From Nocardiopsis sp. N85 (GTDB taxonomy: Bacteria > Actinomycetota > Actinomycetes > Streptosporangiales > Streptosporangiaceae): 64,000 nt of DNA. This document shows positions 24,736-33,088 of the stretch, piece by piece; positions within the stretch are counted from its first letter, which is position 1; each line of letters starts with the position of its first letter. Location of the stretch: positions 62,001-126,000 of the forward strand of contig NZ_JARBUT010000001.1 in NCBI RefSeq assembly GCF_028882275.1. Direction: 5' to 3'. The position numbers and the translations under genes were made by a program. Under the pieces are notes generated by a model. The model ran no database searches, was not told the DNA's origin, and saw only the letters and a program-made list of their open reading frames with translations.

Positions 24736-26370
24736 TCAGCCGATCCCGGGCCGCCACATCGGCGACATCGCCCGCAGCGGGTCCTCCCGGAGCCCCATCA
24801 CCTCGGCGATCCCCTCGCCGACCGCGTTCTCCGCGCCGACCGGGAGGGGGGCCTCGGCCCGGGGCAGCCCCTGACAGGTCAGGTCGCCCGGATCCGCGCC
24901 GTCCACCAGGTAGGCGTCCACGGCGTCCGTCACACAGTCCATGCCCGGGACCGGGTAGAACCCGTGGCCGCCCTCGTCCGCGACGGTGATGAGCGCGTTG
25001 TCGAGCCGGTCCGCCATGAGCGGTCCGCCCTCGTAGACGGTGTTCGCGTCGTACTCGGCCGCGATGATCAACCCGGTCGGGTATCCGTCGCGTTCGAGCT
25101 CCACCAGCGGTTCGGCCGGCCCCTCGGACGCGAACGTGCAGGGCTGCGGCGAGTGCCAGATCGCCCCGATCCCGTACGGGTTCCACTCGCGGATCTCACG
25201 CATGTCGGCGTGGTAGCCCGACAGTCGGGAGGGCCATTCGGCCTCACACGACACGGCCATGAGCAGGGATTCGTTGCCGAGTTCGATACCGGGGTCCCCG
25301 GGCTCGGGGAACTCGTACTCGGGGAAGGGCACGTCGTGGACGAAGTGCCCCAGTTCCATGGAGGCCAGGTCCCACAGGTGCTGGGGGCGGACCATCATGC
25401 CGACGTAGAAGTCGAAGTCGTCCCCGGTGAAGGGCACCCCCTCGGGCATCCCCGGGATGTCGTACCCGGGTTCGTCCTCCAGACGTTCGCGCACGGCCTC
25501 GATGGAGGCCAGGACGTCCTCGGGTGTCGACCCGAAGCCGAGCACGTCGTCGTGCCCGGCCGCCCACGCGGTGTACCGCTCCATGTTGGCGTGGTAGCCC
25601 TCGCTCTGACGGGTGAACACGCCCCGCCACATCCCGTCGGGGGTGACGGAGGAGTCCAGGACGCTTCGGTCCAACCGCTCGGGGAACAGGCTCCCGTACA
25701 CCGCTCCCAGGTAGGTGCCGTAGGACACGCCGTAGTAGGAGGTCCGGTCCTCGCCCAGCGCGGCCCGGATGACGTCCATGTCCCGGGCGGTGTTCGCCGT
25801 GGTCATGTGCGGGATGAGGTCGCCGTGGGCGCTCTCGCAGGCACGCTGCGTGGCGATGGCGGTCCGGGTGATGGTCGAGAACTCGTCATCGTCGGGGCGT
25901 GGCGGGGGAAGCGGCATCCCCCTGCCGCAGTCCAGCCGCGGCCTGGAGGCACCGCTGCCGCGCGGGTCCATGCCGATGACGTCGTACACCTCGGTGACGC
26001 GCTGGTCGCCCAGCGTGGAAGGGAGTCGAAGGTCGGGGCGCGGCTCGATCGGCAGATGGCGGCCGGTCCCACCGGGGCCGCCGGGGTTGGTCAACAGGAT
26101 GCCGCGTCGTCGTTCGGGATCGGTCGCGGAGCGTCGGCTGACGGCGACGGTGGCCCGCTCGCCGCCGGGATCGGCGTAGTCGAGGGGGACCTCGATCTCG
26201 GCGCACTCCAGTTCGGCGAGGAGGTCCTCCTCGCAGGGGGCCCACACGACCTCCTGGTCGTGGAACGCGTTCAGGGGATCGTCGGCCGCGGCCGGTGCGG
26301 CCGCGATGACGGACGTGGTCAGGGCGAGCACCAGGGTGCCCGCCGTGGTGAGGACGAGTGCTCTGCGCAC
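24736..26370 (-). CDS. Secreted S33-family alpha/beta hydrolase (TAP-like)
   Basis: A 544-residue secreted hydrolase like the tripeptidyl aminopeptidases of streptomycetes. A Sec signal (VRRALVLTTAGTLVLALTTS ending near AAPAAADD) is visible. The oxyanion loop is TNPGGPGGTG, the nucleophile elbow GVSYGTYLG, and the C-terminal TAP-like domain contributes the Asp of AAEYDANTVYEGG and the His of DEGGHGFY. Such enzymes release short peptides from the N-termini of proteins outside the cell. I use the GTG at 26370, which follows AAAGGAAC; a longer frame upstream lacks a ribosome site. The adjacent ABC importer could take up small peptides, but the genes are divergent and no shared operator is seen. 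Confidence 0.87.
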   Translation of the reverse strand: MRRALVLTTAGTLVLALTTSVIAAAPAAADDPLNAFHDQEVVWAPCEEDLLAELECAEIEVPLDYADPGGERATVAVSRRSATDPERRRGILLTNPGGPGGTGRHLPIEPRPDLRLPSTLGDQRVTEVYDVIGMDPRGSGASRPRLDCGRGMPLPPPRPDDDEFSTITRTAIATQRACESAHGDLIPHMTTANTARDMDVIRAALGEDRTSYYGVSYGTYLGAVYGSLFPERLDRSVLDSSVTPDGMWRGVFTRQSEGYHANMERYTAWAAGHDDVLGFGSTPEDVLASIEAVRERLEDEPGYDIPGMPEGVPFTGDDFDFYVGMMVRPQHLWDLASMELGHFVHDVPFPEYEFPEPGDPGIELGNESLLMAVSCEAEWPSRLSGYHADMREIREWNPYGIGAIWHSPQPCTFASEGPAEPLVELERDGYPTGLIIAAEYDANTVYEGGPLMADRLDNALITVADEGGHGFYPVPGMDCVTDAVDAYLVDGADPGDLTCQGLPRAEAPLPVGAENAVGEGIAEVMGLREDPLRAMSPMWRPGIG

Positions 26371-26752
26371 GGGGTCGTTCCTTTGCCTCTCCGGCCCGGG
26401 TCGCGGGGGCGACGCCGGGGGCGTGCATCGGCTCGGTAACCGTACGTATCGCCCAGGGGTGGGCAACACCCACAAAAGTCATGGATCCGCGCGCGTGGCC
26501 GGATACGGCCATGGCACACGAATGGATATCTATGTGTTTGTGAGCTTTTGCGGCTTTTGCCATGCCGATCACGTCGCGCGAAGGACGCCGTTTGGTCACG
26601 AAGGTGGTGCTCGCCACACTCCTCGGGTTACCTTGTCGTTCTATTAGGAAAGTTTCCTAATAGAAGTGGCCGTGTCTCTGCGGCCCTTCTCCCGTGCCCC
26701 ACGAGCGGAGCCCCCGCACCCCCCGAGAAGCCCCCTCCCCGCTAGGAGCCCC
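26371..26752. promoter_or_regulatory. Divergent promoter region, peptidase / ABC importer
   Basis: The gap is 382 bp. A palindrome at 26641-26663 overlaps a possible promoter of the importer (TTGTCG at 26633, TAATAG at 26658). The stretch 26500-26580 is lower in GC. No gene is seen. Confidence 0.6.
26641..26663. promoter_or_regulatory. 23-bp palindromic operator of the ABC importer
   Basis: CTATTAGGAAA-G-TTTCCTAATAG: perfect 11-bp arms around one base, about 90 bp before the first permease gene. The core AGGAAA-N-TTTCCT resembles boxes reported for ROK-family repressors of sugar-uptake operons in actinomycetes (recalled, not checked). No repressor gene lies next to it. Confidence 0.7.
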
Positions 26753-27838
26753 GTGGCCATCGACATCACGGCCTCTCCACCGCCGCCGGAAACCGGGACC
26801 ACGGCGTCGACCGACGTTCCCGTCCCCCTGCCCCTCCGGATCTGGCGTCATTACGTCCTGGTCAAGGTCCGCAAGGCGGTCGTGGTCGTCTTCGTCGTGG
26901 CCAACGTGACCTTCTTCCTCGGTCGCGCCATGCCCGGCGACCCGATCGACGTCATGGCCGGACGGCTCACCCAGGGCGGGATGAGCATGGAGGAGGCGCG
27001 CGTCATCGCGGCCAACTCGTTGGCCTACGATCCCGAGGCGCCCCTCTACCGGCAGTGGTGGGACTTCTTCGTCGGCCTGCTCACCTTCGACATGGGCATG
27101 ACCATCAACCGGCCCGGCTTCAGCGTCACCGAATCCATCGCCGCCTACCTGCCCTGGACCCTGTTCAGCATCGGCGTCGGCACCGTCATCGCCGTCGTCC
27201 TGGGTCTGACGCTCGGCATGATCATGGCCTACCGCCGCAACCGCCTCCTCGACCACGCCCTCAGCGTCGTCGCCTCGGTCCTGGGGGCGATCCCCAACTA
27301 CCTCATCGCGATGGTCCTGGTCGTCGGCGGCGGCATGTACCTGAGCTGGTTCAACCCCATCGCGCTGCGCGGCACCCTCAGCCCCGGCGTCGAGATCGGG
27401 TTCAACGTCGAGTTCGTCGGCGACGCCCTCTATCACGCCGGGCTGCCGATCTTCACCTACGTCCTGGCCATCATCGGCACGTGGATGCTCGTCATGAAGG
27501 CCTCCACCACCGAGGTCCTCGGTGAGGACTACGTGACCGTCGCCCGGGCCCGGGGACTGCGCGACCGGCGCATCGCGGTCGCCTACGTGGGGCGCAACGC
27601 CATCCTGCCGCTGGTGGCCCAGATCGCCATCTCCTTCGGCACGCTCGTCGGCGGCGCGATCTTCGTCGAGCAGGTGCTGGTCTACAAGGGCATCGGCGGA
27701 CTCCTCCTGGACGCGGTCAAGTACCGCGACTACCCGCTCCTCCAAGGCCTCCTCGTCGTCCTCACCACCTGCGTGGTGGCCGCCAACCTCATCGCCGACC
27801 TGCTCTACACCAGGCTCGACCCGCGGATCCGGAAGTAG
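26753..27838 (+). CDS. ABC importer permease, DppB type
   Basis: A 361-residue inner-membrane permease of the peptide/nickel/oligosaccharide importer class (BPD_transp_1). The N-terminus (about 50 residues) is polar, then VVVVFVVANVTFFLGRAMPGDP marks the DppB-type first helix. The coupling loop with the ATPase is EVLGEDYVTVARARGLRDRRI (the EAA-like motif). The C-terminal half has several helices. The GTG at 26753 follows AGGAG by 4 bp. It is the first gene of a six-gene operon. Confidence 0.9.
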   Translation: MAIDITASPPPPETGTTASTDVPVPLPLRIWRHYVLVKVRKAVVVVFVVANVTFFLGRAMPGDPIDVMAGRLTQGGMSMEEARVIAANSLAYDPEAPLYRQWWDFFVGLLTFDMGMTINRPGFSVTESIAAYLPWTLFSIGVGTVIAVVLGLTLGMIMAYRRNRLLDHALSVVASVLGAIPNYLIAMVLVVGGGMYLSWFNPIALRGTLSPGVEIGFNVEFVGDALYHAGLPIFTYVLAIIGTWMLVMKASTTEVLGEDYVTVARARGLRDRRIAVAYVGRNAILPLVAQIAISFGTLVGGAIFVEQVLVYKGIGGLLLDAVKYRDYPLLQGLLVVLTTCVVAANLIADLLYTRLDPRIRK

Positions 27839-27844
27839 GAGACC

Positions 27845-28726
27845 ATGGCAGTCACCACCGTCGCCTCCGGCGGAGCCGGGGTCTGGGGCGCGATCTGGCA
27901 GGGCGTCACCCGCAGCACCAGTGGGTTCCTCGGCCTGTGCATCGTCCTGGGCGTCCTGCTCTTCGCCTTCGTCGGGCCTCTGCTCATCGACACCCACAAC
28001 CCCACCGACGTCACCAAGATCTGGGGACCGATCACCTCCGAGCACTGGCTCGGCACCAACCACGAGGGCAAGGACACCTTCGTCCAGTTGGTCCTGGGCG
28101 GCCGCGAACCCATCTGGGTCGGCATCGTCGCCGCCGTGATCACCGTCGCCATCGCCGTCGTCCTCGGCGGGATCGCCGGCTACGTGCGCGGCCGGATCGA
28201 CCACTTCCTGCTCCAGCTCACCGACATCACGATGACCATCCCGTTCATCGTGCTGATGCTGGTCGTGGCGTCCTTCTACCGCACCACGTCACCGATGGTC
28301 GTCGCCTTCATCATCGGCCTGGTCACCTGGCCCTACCTCATGCGGTCGATCCGGGCGCAGGTCCTCACGCTCCGCGAACGCGAGTTCGTCGAGGCCGCCC
28401 GCATCCAGGACCTGGGCACCGCCCGCATCCTCTTCGCCGAGGTGCTGCCCAACATGGCCGGCTACATCTTCATCAACTTCATCATCGCGATCACCAACGC
28501 GATCTACGCCGTCGTCGGCATGTACCTGCTGGGCCTGCTGCCCAGCACCGCCGCCAACTGGGGGCTGATGATCCAGCAGGCCTGGGACAACAACGCCTTC
28601 CTGGTGCCCGCCGCCGTACCGTTCCTGCTCGCCCCCATGGCGATGATCATGCTCTTCCAGATCGGCCTGGTCACCATGACCCGCTCCCTGGAGCAGACCC
28701 TCGACCCACGACTCCGGGACAGGTGA
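27845..28726 (+). CDS. ABC importer permease, DppC type
   Basis: A 293-residue second permease. It opens with a helix (FLGLCIVLGVLLFAFVGPLL), then the typical extracytoplasmic WGPITSEHWLGTNHEGKDTF signature of DppC proteins, and the EAA-like coupling loop LREREFVEAARIQDLGTARI near residue 185. A second N-C pair of helices ends in LAPMAMIMLFQIGLVTMTRS. It starts 6 bp after the first permease, behind TAGGAG. It forms the heterodimeric channel with the DppB-type protein. Confidence 0.9.
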   Translation: MAVTTVASGGAGVWGAIWQGVTRSTSGFLGLCIVLGVLLFAFVGPLLIDTHNPTDVTKIWGPITSEHWLGTNHEGKDTFVQLVLGGREPIWVGIVAAVITVAIAVVLGGIAGYVRGRIDHFLLQLTDITMTIPFIVLMLVVASFYRTTSPMVVAFIIGLVTWPYLMRSIRAQVLTLREREFVEAARIQDLGTARILFAEVLPNMAGYIFINFIIAITNAIYAVVGMYLLGLLPSTAANWGLMIQQAWDNNAFLVPAAVPFLLAPMAMIMLFQIGLVTMTRSLEQTLDPRLRDR

Positions 28727-28731
28727 TCCCC

Positions 28732-29796
28732 GTGACCGCATCCCGTACCGCACCCGTTCCGCACGAGGGGCCCCTGCTCTCGGTCCGCAACGTCGACATC
28801 GGCTACCGCACCGGCCGCCGCACCCTGCTCACCACGGTCCACGACGTGTCCTTCGACCTCCACCCCGGCCAGTCCATGGCCCTGGTGGGGGAGTCCGGCT
28901 GCGGGAAGACCACCCTGGGCCTGGGCCTGCTGCGACTCCTGCCCCGTACCGGCCTGGTCTCGGCCGGCGAGATCCGCTTCCGTCGCAAGGACGGAGACAC
29001 CGTCGACATCCGCTCCATGGCCAAGGAGGACCTGCGCCGCTTCCGCTGGAGCGAGGCCGCCATGGTCTTCCAGGGGGCGATGAACGCCTTCAACCCGGTG
29101 CTCCGGATCGAGGACCACTTCGTCGACACCTTCCGCGCCCACGAGACGGGACGGCCCCGCCGGCGCAAGGAGATCCTCGAAGAGTCCGCCGCCCTGCTGG
29201 AGATGGTCCGCCTCGACCCCGCACGGGTGCTGGGCTCCTTCCCCCACGAACTCTCCGGCGGCATGCGCCAGAGGTCCCTCATCGCCCTGGCCCTGGCCCT
29301 CGAACCGCAGCTGCTCATCCTGGACGAGCCCACCACCGCCCTGGACCTGCTCACCCAGCGCGCCATCGTCGAACGCCTCTGCGAGCTGCGCGAGGCGCTG
29401 CGGTTCTCGATGGTCTTCATCACCCACGACCTGGGGCTGGCCGCCGAACTCGCCGACCGCGTCGGCACGATGTACGCGGGACGGCTCATCGAGACCGGCA
29501 CCACCCGGGACATCTTCCACCGGTCCCGCCACCCCTACACCTCCGCGCTGATCGGCTCCGTGCCCCCGGTCAGCGGGGACCTGATCGTCCCCGAGTCCCT
29601 GCCCGGCTCCCCACCCGGACCGTCCTCCCCGCTCCCGGGCTGCTCCTTCGCCCCACGCTGCGGGCACGCCGTCGACCTGTGCCGCGAGCGCCGCCCCGAG
29701 CCGGAGGTCCTGCACTCCCGAGGCGACGGCCTCAGCCACACCGTCGCCTGTCTGCGTTCCCGTGAACTCGCCGCCGAGGGGGCCACCCGTGATTGA
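28732..29796 (+). CDS. ABC importer ATP-binding protein, DppD type
   Basis: A 354-residue ATPase: Walker A GESGCGKTTLGLGL, Q-loop MVFQGAMNAFNP, signature ELSGGMRQRSLIALAL, Walker B LLILDEPTTALD, H-loop FITHDL. The C-terminal oligopeptide-transporter extension holds the cysteine set (PGCSFAPRCGHAVDLC ... VACL) that in relatives binds an iron-sulfur cluster or stabilises the domain. The GTG at 28732 has AGGTG 6 bp upstream; a GTG at 28723 overlapping the permease stop is also possible. Confidence 0.88.
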   Translation: MTASRTAPVPHEGPLLSVRNVDIGYRTGRRTLLTTVHDVSFDLHPGQSMALVGESGCGKTTLGLGLLRLLPRTGLVSAGEIRFRRKDGDTVDIRSMAKEDLRRFRWSEAAMVFQGAMNAFNPVLRIEDHFVDTFRAHETGRPRRRKEILEESAALLEMVRLDPARVLGSFPHELSGGMRQRSLIALALALEPQLLILDEPTTALDLLTQRAIVERLCELREALRFSMVFITHDLGLAAELADRVGTMYAGRLIETGTTRDIFHRSRHPYTSALIGSVPPVSGDLIVPESLPGSPPGPSSPLPGCSFAPRCGHAVDLCRERRPEPEVLHSRGDGLSHTVACLRSRELAAEGATRD

Positions 29797-30829
29797 CCGC
29801 TCCGTGCCACCGACCGCCGACCCCGCCCCCGGGACCGCGACGAACGCCGCGTCGAACCCCGCCCTGCTGAGCCTGCACGGTGTCCACCAGGTCTTCCCCG
29901 GCCCGCGCGGCGACGTCCCCGCCGTCGCCGGCGTCGACCTGGAGGTGCGTCCCGGCAAGGCCCTGTGTCTGGTGGGGGAGTCCGGCTGCGGCAAGACCAC
30001 CACCGCCCGGATGGCCGCCGGGCTGGCCGCCCCGACCCGGGGTTCGGTGCTGTTCCGCGGCCGGAACATCGACGCCATGGACAAGAAGGAGCGGTCCGGG
30101 TTCCGACGCGCGGTCCAGTACATCCATCAGGACCCCTACGCCTCCCTCAACCCGGTGCGCACCGTCCACTCCACGGTCTCGGCCGGGCTGCGCAGGCACC
30201 GCATGGTCGCCGACCGGAGGGAGGCCCGTCGGGTCACCGCCGAACTGCTGGAACGGGTCGATCTCACCCCGGCGGAGGACTTCCTCGACAAGTACCCGCA
30301 CCAGATGTCCGGCGGTCAGCGTCAGCGCGTCGCCATCGCCCGCGCACTGGCGATGAACCCGGAGGTGATCATCGCCGACGAGTCCACCTCCATGCTCGAC
30401 GTCTCCATCCGGGTCAGCCTGCTCAACACGCTGGGCCGCCTGCGGGACGAACTGGGCGTCGGCTTCCTGTTCATCACCCACGATCTGGCGGTGGCCAAGT
30501 ACTTCGCCTGGGACGGCGAGATCGCCGTCATGTACCTGGGCAAGGTCGTCGAGCGCGGGCCCACGCCCCGGGTGGTCAACGACCCCCGGCACCCCTACAC
30601 CAAGGCGCTCATCTCCGCGGTCTGCGAGCCCGACCCCGACCTCGCGCGCACCAGGGAACGCGTCCGGTTGCGCGACGCGGACATCCCCGACCTGACCGAT
30701 CTGCCGCCCGGCTGCGACTTCCACCCGCGCTGCCCGGTGTACGCCCAGGGCGTGTGCGACACCCACCGGCCGCCACTGGTGCGCGACCACGACCGCCTGC
30801 TCGCCTGCCACGTGGCCGGCCAGGGGTGA
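29789..30829 (+). CDS. ABC importer ATP-binding protein, DppF type
   Basis: A 346-residue second ATPase: Walker A GESGCGKTTTARMAA, Q-loop YIHQDPYASLNP, signature QMSGGQRQRVAIARAL, Walker B VIIADESTSMLD (Glu kept, the usual Pro replaced by Ser), H-loop FITHDLAVAKYF. The C-terminal cysteine cluster (PPGCDFHPRCPVYAQGVC ... LLAC) is complete. Its GTG overlaps the end of the DppD-type gene by 8 bp, showing coupling. Confidence 0.9.
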   Translation: MIDRSVPPTADPAPGTATNAASNPALLSLHGVHQVFPGPRGDVPAVAGVDLEVRPGKALCLVGESGCGKTTTARMAAGLAAPTRGSVLFRGRNIDAMDKKERSGFRRAVQYIHQDPYASLNPVRTVHSTVSAGLRRHRMVADRREARRVTAELLERVDLTPAEDFLDKYPHQMSGGQRQRVAIARALAMNPEVIIADESTSMLDVSIRVSLLNTLGRLRDELGVGFLFITHDLAVAKYFAWDGEIAVMYLGKVVERGPTPRVVNDPRHPYTKALISAVCEPDPDLARTRERVRLRDADIPDLTDLPPGCDFHPRCPVYAQGVCDTHRPPLVRDHDRLLACHVAGQG

Positions 30830-30833
30830 GCGG

Positions 30834-31022
30834 ATGCTCCTCATCGGCCGTTTCGGCCTGCTCGTCGGAGCCTTCCTCACCCTGACCGCCGGCCTCACGG
30901 CCCTGCTGAATCCCCCCGGCACAGCCGAGTTCGTGATCAGTGTCCTCACCGTCGTGATCGGCCTGACCGTGCTCTCCCTCGGACTGCTCGCCGTCCTCAT
31001 CGAAAGGAAGCGCCAGGAATGA
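30834..31022 (+). CDS. Small two-helix membrane protein in the importer operon
   Basis: A 62-residue protein with two hydrophobic helices (LIGRFGLLVGAFLTLTAGLTALL and FVISVLTVVIGLTVLSLGLLAVLI) and a basic tail (ERKRQE). It sits 4 bp after the DppF-type gene behind AGGGGTG, and its stop overlaps the ATG of the binding-protein gene (ATGA). I do not recognise a family. Its coupling to the transporter on both sides suggests a small subunit or regulator of the complex. Confidence 0.7.
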   Translation: MLLIGRFGLLVGAFLTLTAGLTALLNPPGTAEFVISVLTVVIGLTVLSLGLLAVLIERKRQE

Positions 31023-32830
31023 CCCTCACCCCCAACCGCGACACCCTCCTCCGGGACCTCAGCCGCAGACGCCTTCTCAAGGCCGTCGGATTCGGCGCGG
31101 TCGGCGTCGCGGGCGCGAACGTCCTGACCGCCTGCGCCGGTGGCGACAACGCCGCGAACGCCACGGTCGGCCAGTTCACCGGTGTCTACGACTTCGACCT
31201 GGACGCCCAGACCCGGAACGTCGCCGTGGAGGACGGGGCGCTGCTGACCAACTCGGTCTACGTCGACCTGTTCCTGACGTCGAGCGCGTTCTACAACTGG
31301 GCGACCCACGAATGGGACTACCTGCTCGTGGAGAGCAGCACGTGGGAGGGCGACGACCTCATCGTCAGTCTGCGACCGGGCCTGAAGTGGAGCGACGGCA
31401 CCGACCTGAACGCCGACGACCTCCACCAGAACTACGCCATCCGCGCCCTGGAGGCCCCGTCCTGGTCCGTCGGCTTCCCGCAGATCACCGAGCTGGAGAA
31501 GCTGGACGACCTCAGCGTCCGGGCCCGCTTCGACGCTCCGTTCCCCGGCATCGAACTGCGGATCCTCAAGCACCGCATCTTCTCCAAGTCCACCTACGGG
31601 GACTTCGGCGAACGCGCCATCGAGATGTTCGGCGGCGGGGTCCGCCAGGGCGATGACGAGCACAACGAGTTCAACGCCGAGTTCATCGCGTTCGACCCCG
31701 ACGAGATCATCTGTAGCGGTCCGTACAAGTTCGACCCGGGCCAGCTCGCCGACGCGCGCATCACCCTGGTCCGCAACGAGGAGGGCTACCAGGGCACGGA
31801 GGTCGGCTTCGACGAGATCGTCGTCCACAAGGGCGACAACCGTCAGGCCTCCCTGCTCATCCAGCAGGGCGAGGTCGACTACTCCACCCTGGCCACCTCC
31901 GCCGCCGACCAGCAGGCGTTCCAGAACGTGGAAGGGCTGCGCTCGGTCGAGCACCCCGGTTACGACGGCTGCGGTCTGATGTTCAACTACAAGAAGAAGC
32001 CCGAGCTGAAGGACGTGCGCGTCCGCAAGGCGCTGGCCCACCTGCTCGACAGTGACCAGATCGGCCAGGTCGCGCGCGGCGACGCCTACGGCCGCGTCGA
32101 TCACTACGCGGGTCTGGTCGACCTCCAGGCCGAGCAGATCTTCAGCGCGGACGAGCTGGCCGGGTTCGAGACCTACGACCTGGACCACGACAAGGCGACC
32201 GAGCTGCTGGAGGACGCCGGATGGACCAAGGAGGACGGGGTCTGGCTCCTGCCCGACGGTGAGGAGGCGGCCTTCGAGGTCATCGGCGTGGTCGGCTGGG
32301 GTGACTTCGAGCTCACCGCCACCCAGGTCGAGGAGGCCTGGAACGGCTTCGGCATCAAGACCACCGCGTCCAACGTCCCCTCCGACAACCCGTGGGGCAT
32401 CTGGGCCGCCGGCGACTTCGAGGTCGCCGTCCGCCACTGGGGCAACCCGGAGATCCCGGGTTACTGGGGCGCCTTCCAGATGAACTACCTGGTGGAGAAC
32501 GCGCGCACCGAGGAGAACCCGGGCCAGGACTTCGACCTGAAGGTCGACAGCCCGAGCCAGGGCGAGGTGGACCTGGAGAAGCTGGTCGAGGTCGCCAAGA
32601 CCGCTCCCAGTGAAGAGGAGCAGATCGAGGCCCTGAAGACGATGTCGATCGTCTTCAACGAGCTGCTGCCGCGCATCCCGATCTGGACGTACAAGTACCT
32701 GGCCCCCGCACTGGAGGGGGTCCGTGTGGAGAGGTTCGACGACGGCCACCCGGCCGCGCAGAACCAGATCTACCGGGACAACCACGTCATCCTGTCGCTG
32801 ATCCAGGGTGACCTGAAGCCGGTGGAGTGA
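31019..32830 (+). CDS. ABC importer substrate-binding lipoprotein, family 5
   Basis: A 603-residue extracytoplasmic solute-binding protein of the DppA/OppA class (SBP_bac_5). The N-terminus has a twin-arginine-like signal S-R-R-R-L-L-K followed by GFGAVGVAGANVLTAC with lipobox L-T-A-C, so it is probably exported folded and lipid-anchored. Family markers are WSDGTDLNADDLHQNY, YDGCGLMFNYKKKPELKDVRVRKALAHLLD and the C-terminal NELLPRIPIWTYKYLAP. The family binds peptides but also oligosaccharides, nickel-chelates and opines; the sequence alone does not decide. The ROK-like palindrome upstream would favour oligosaccharides. Confidence 0.9.
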   Translation: MTLTPNRDTLLRDLSRRRLLKAVGFGAVGVAGANVLTACAGGDNAANATVGQFTGVYDFDLDAQTRNVAVEDGALLTNSVYVDLFLTSSAFYNWATHEWDYLLVESSTWEGDDLIVSLRPGLKWSDGTDLNADDLHQNYAIRALEAPSWSVGFPQITELEKLDDLSVRARFDAPFPGIELRILKHRIFSKSTYGDFGERAIEMFGGGVRQGDDEHNEFNAEFIAFDPDEIICSGPYKFDPGQLADARITLVRNEEGYQGTEVGFDEIVVHKGDNRQASLLIQQGEVDYSTLATSAADQQAFQNVEGLRSVEHPGYDGCGLMFNYKKKPELKDVRVRKALAHLLDSDQIGQVARGDAYGRVDHYAGLVDLQAEQIFSADELAGFETYDLDHDKATELLEDAGWTKEDGVWLLPDGEEAAFEVIGVVGWGDFELTATQVEEAWNGFGIKTTASNVPSDNPWGIWAAGDFEVAVRHWGNPEIPGYWGAFQMNYLVENARTEENPGQDFDLKVDSPSQGEVDLEKLVEVAKTAPSEEEQIEALKTMSIVFNELLPRIPIWTYKYLAPALEGVRVERFDDGHPAAQNQIYRDNHVILSLIQGDLKPVE

Positions 32831-32889
32831 CGGGGCGCCCACACCCGGCGGGAGGGCGGGAGTGACCCTCGCGCCGTTCGACCGCCGTC

Positions 32890-32920
32890 ACGGGGCGGGC
32901 CCACGCGGGGCCCGCCCCGT
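32890..32920 (+). terminator. Terminator of the importer operon
   Basis: A 13-bp perfect stem ACGGGGCGGGCCC / GGGCCCGCCCCGT with loop ACGCG. Confidence 0.75.
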
Positions 32921-32936
32921 TCCCGAGGTCCGCGGG

Positions 32937-32956
32937 GCCGGGACCAAAGTCCCGAG
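32937..32956 (+). promoter_or_regulatory. DosR/DevR-like box upstream of ccr
   Basis: The core CGGGAC-CAAA-GTCCCG (perfect 6-bp arms) matches the mycobacterial DosR consensus TTSGGGACTWWAGTCCCSAA at 16 of 20 positions by eye. It lies about 135-150 bp before the ccr start. No dosR/devR gene is in the window. Confidence 0.45.
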
Positions 32957-33088
32957 CTTGATCACGAAAGTGGACGAGTGGAACCCGGTGGGGGTTTTCT
33001 GGCGATAGTCTCCTGGAATGCCGGGAGCGTTCCACCACCCCGGCCCTCCCTCCCCGCGCCCGTACCGGATGTGGAAGGCCCCCCTCCC

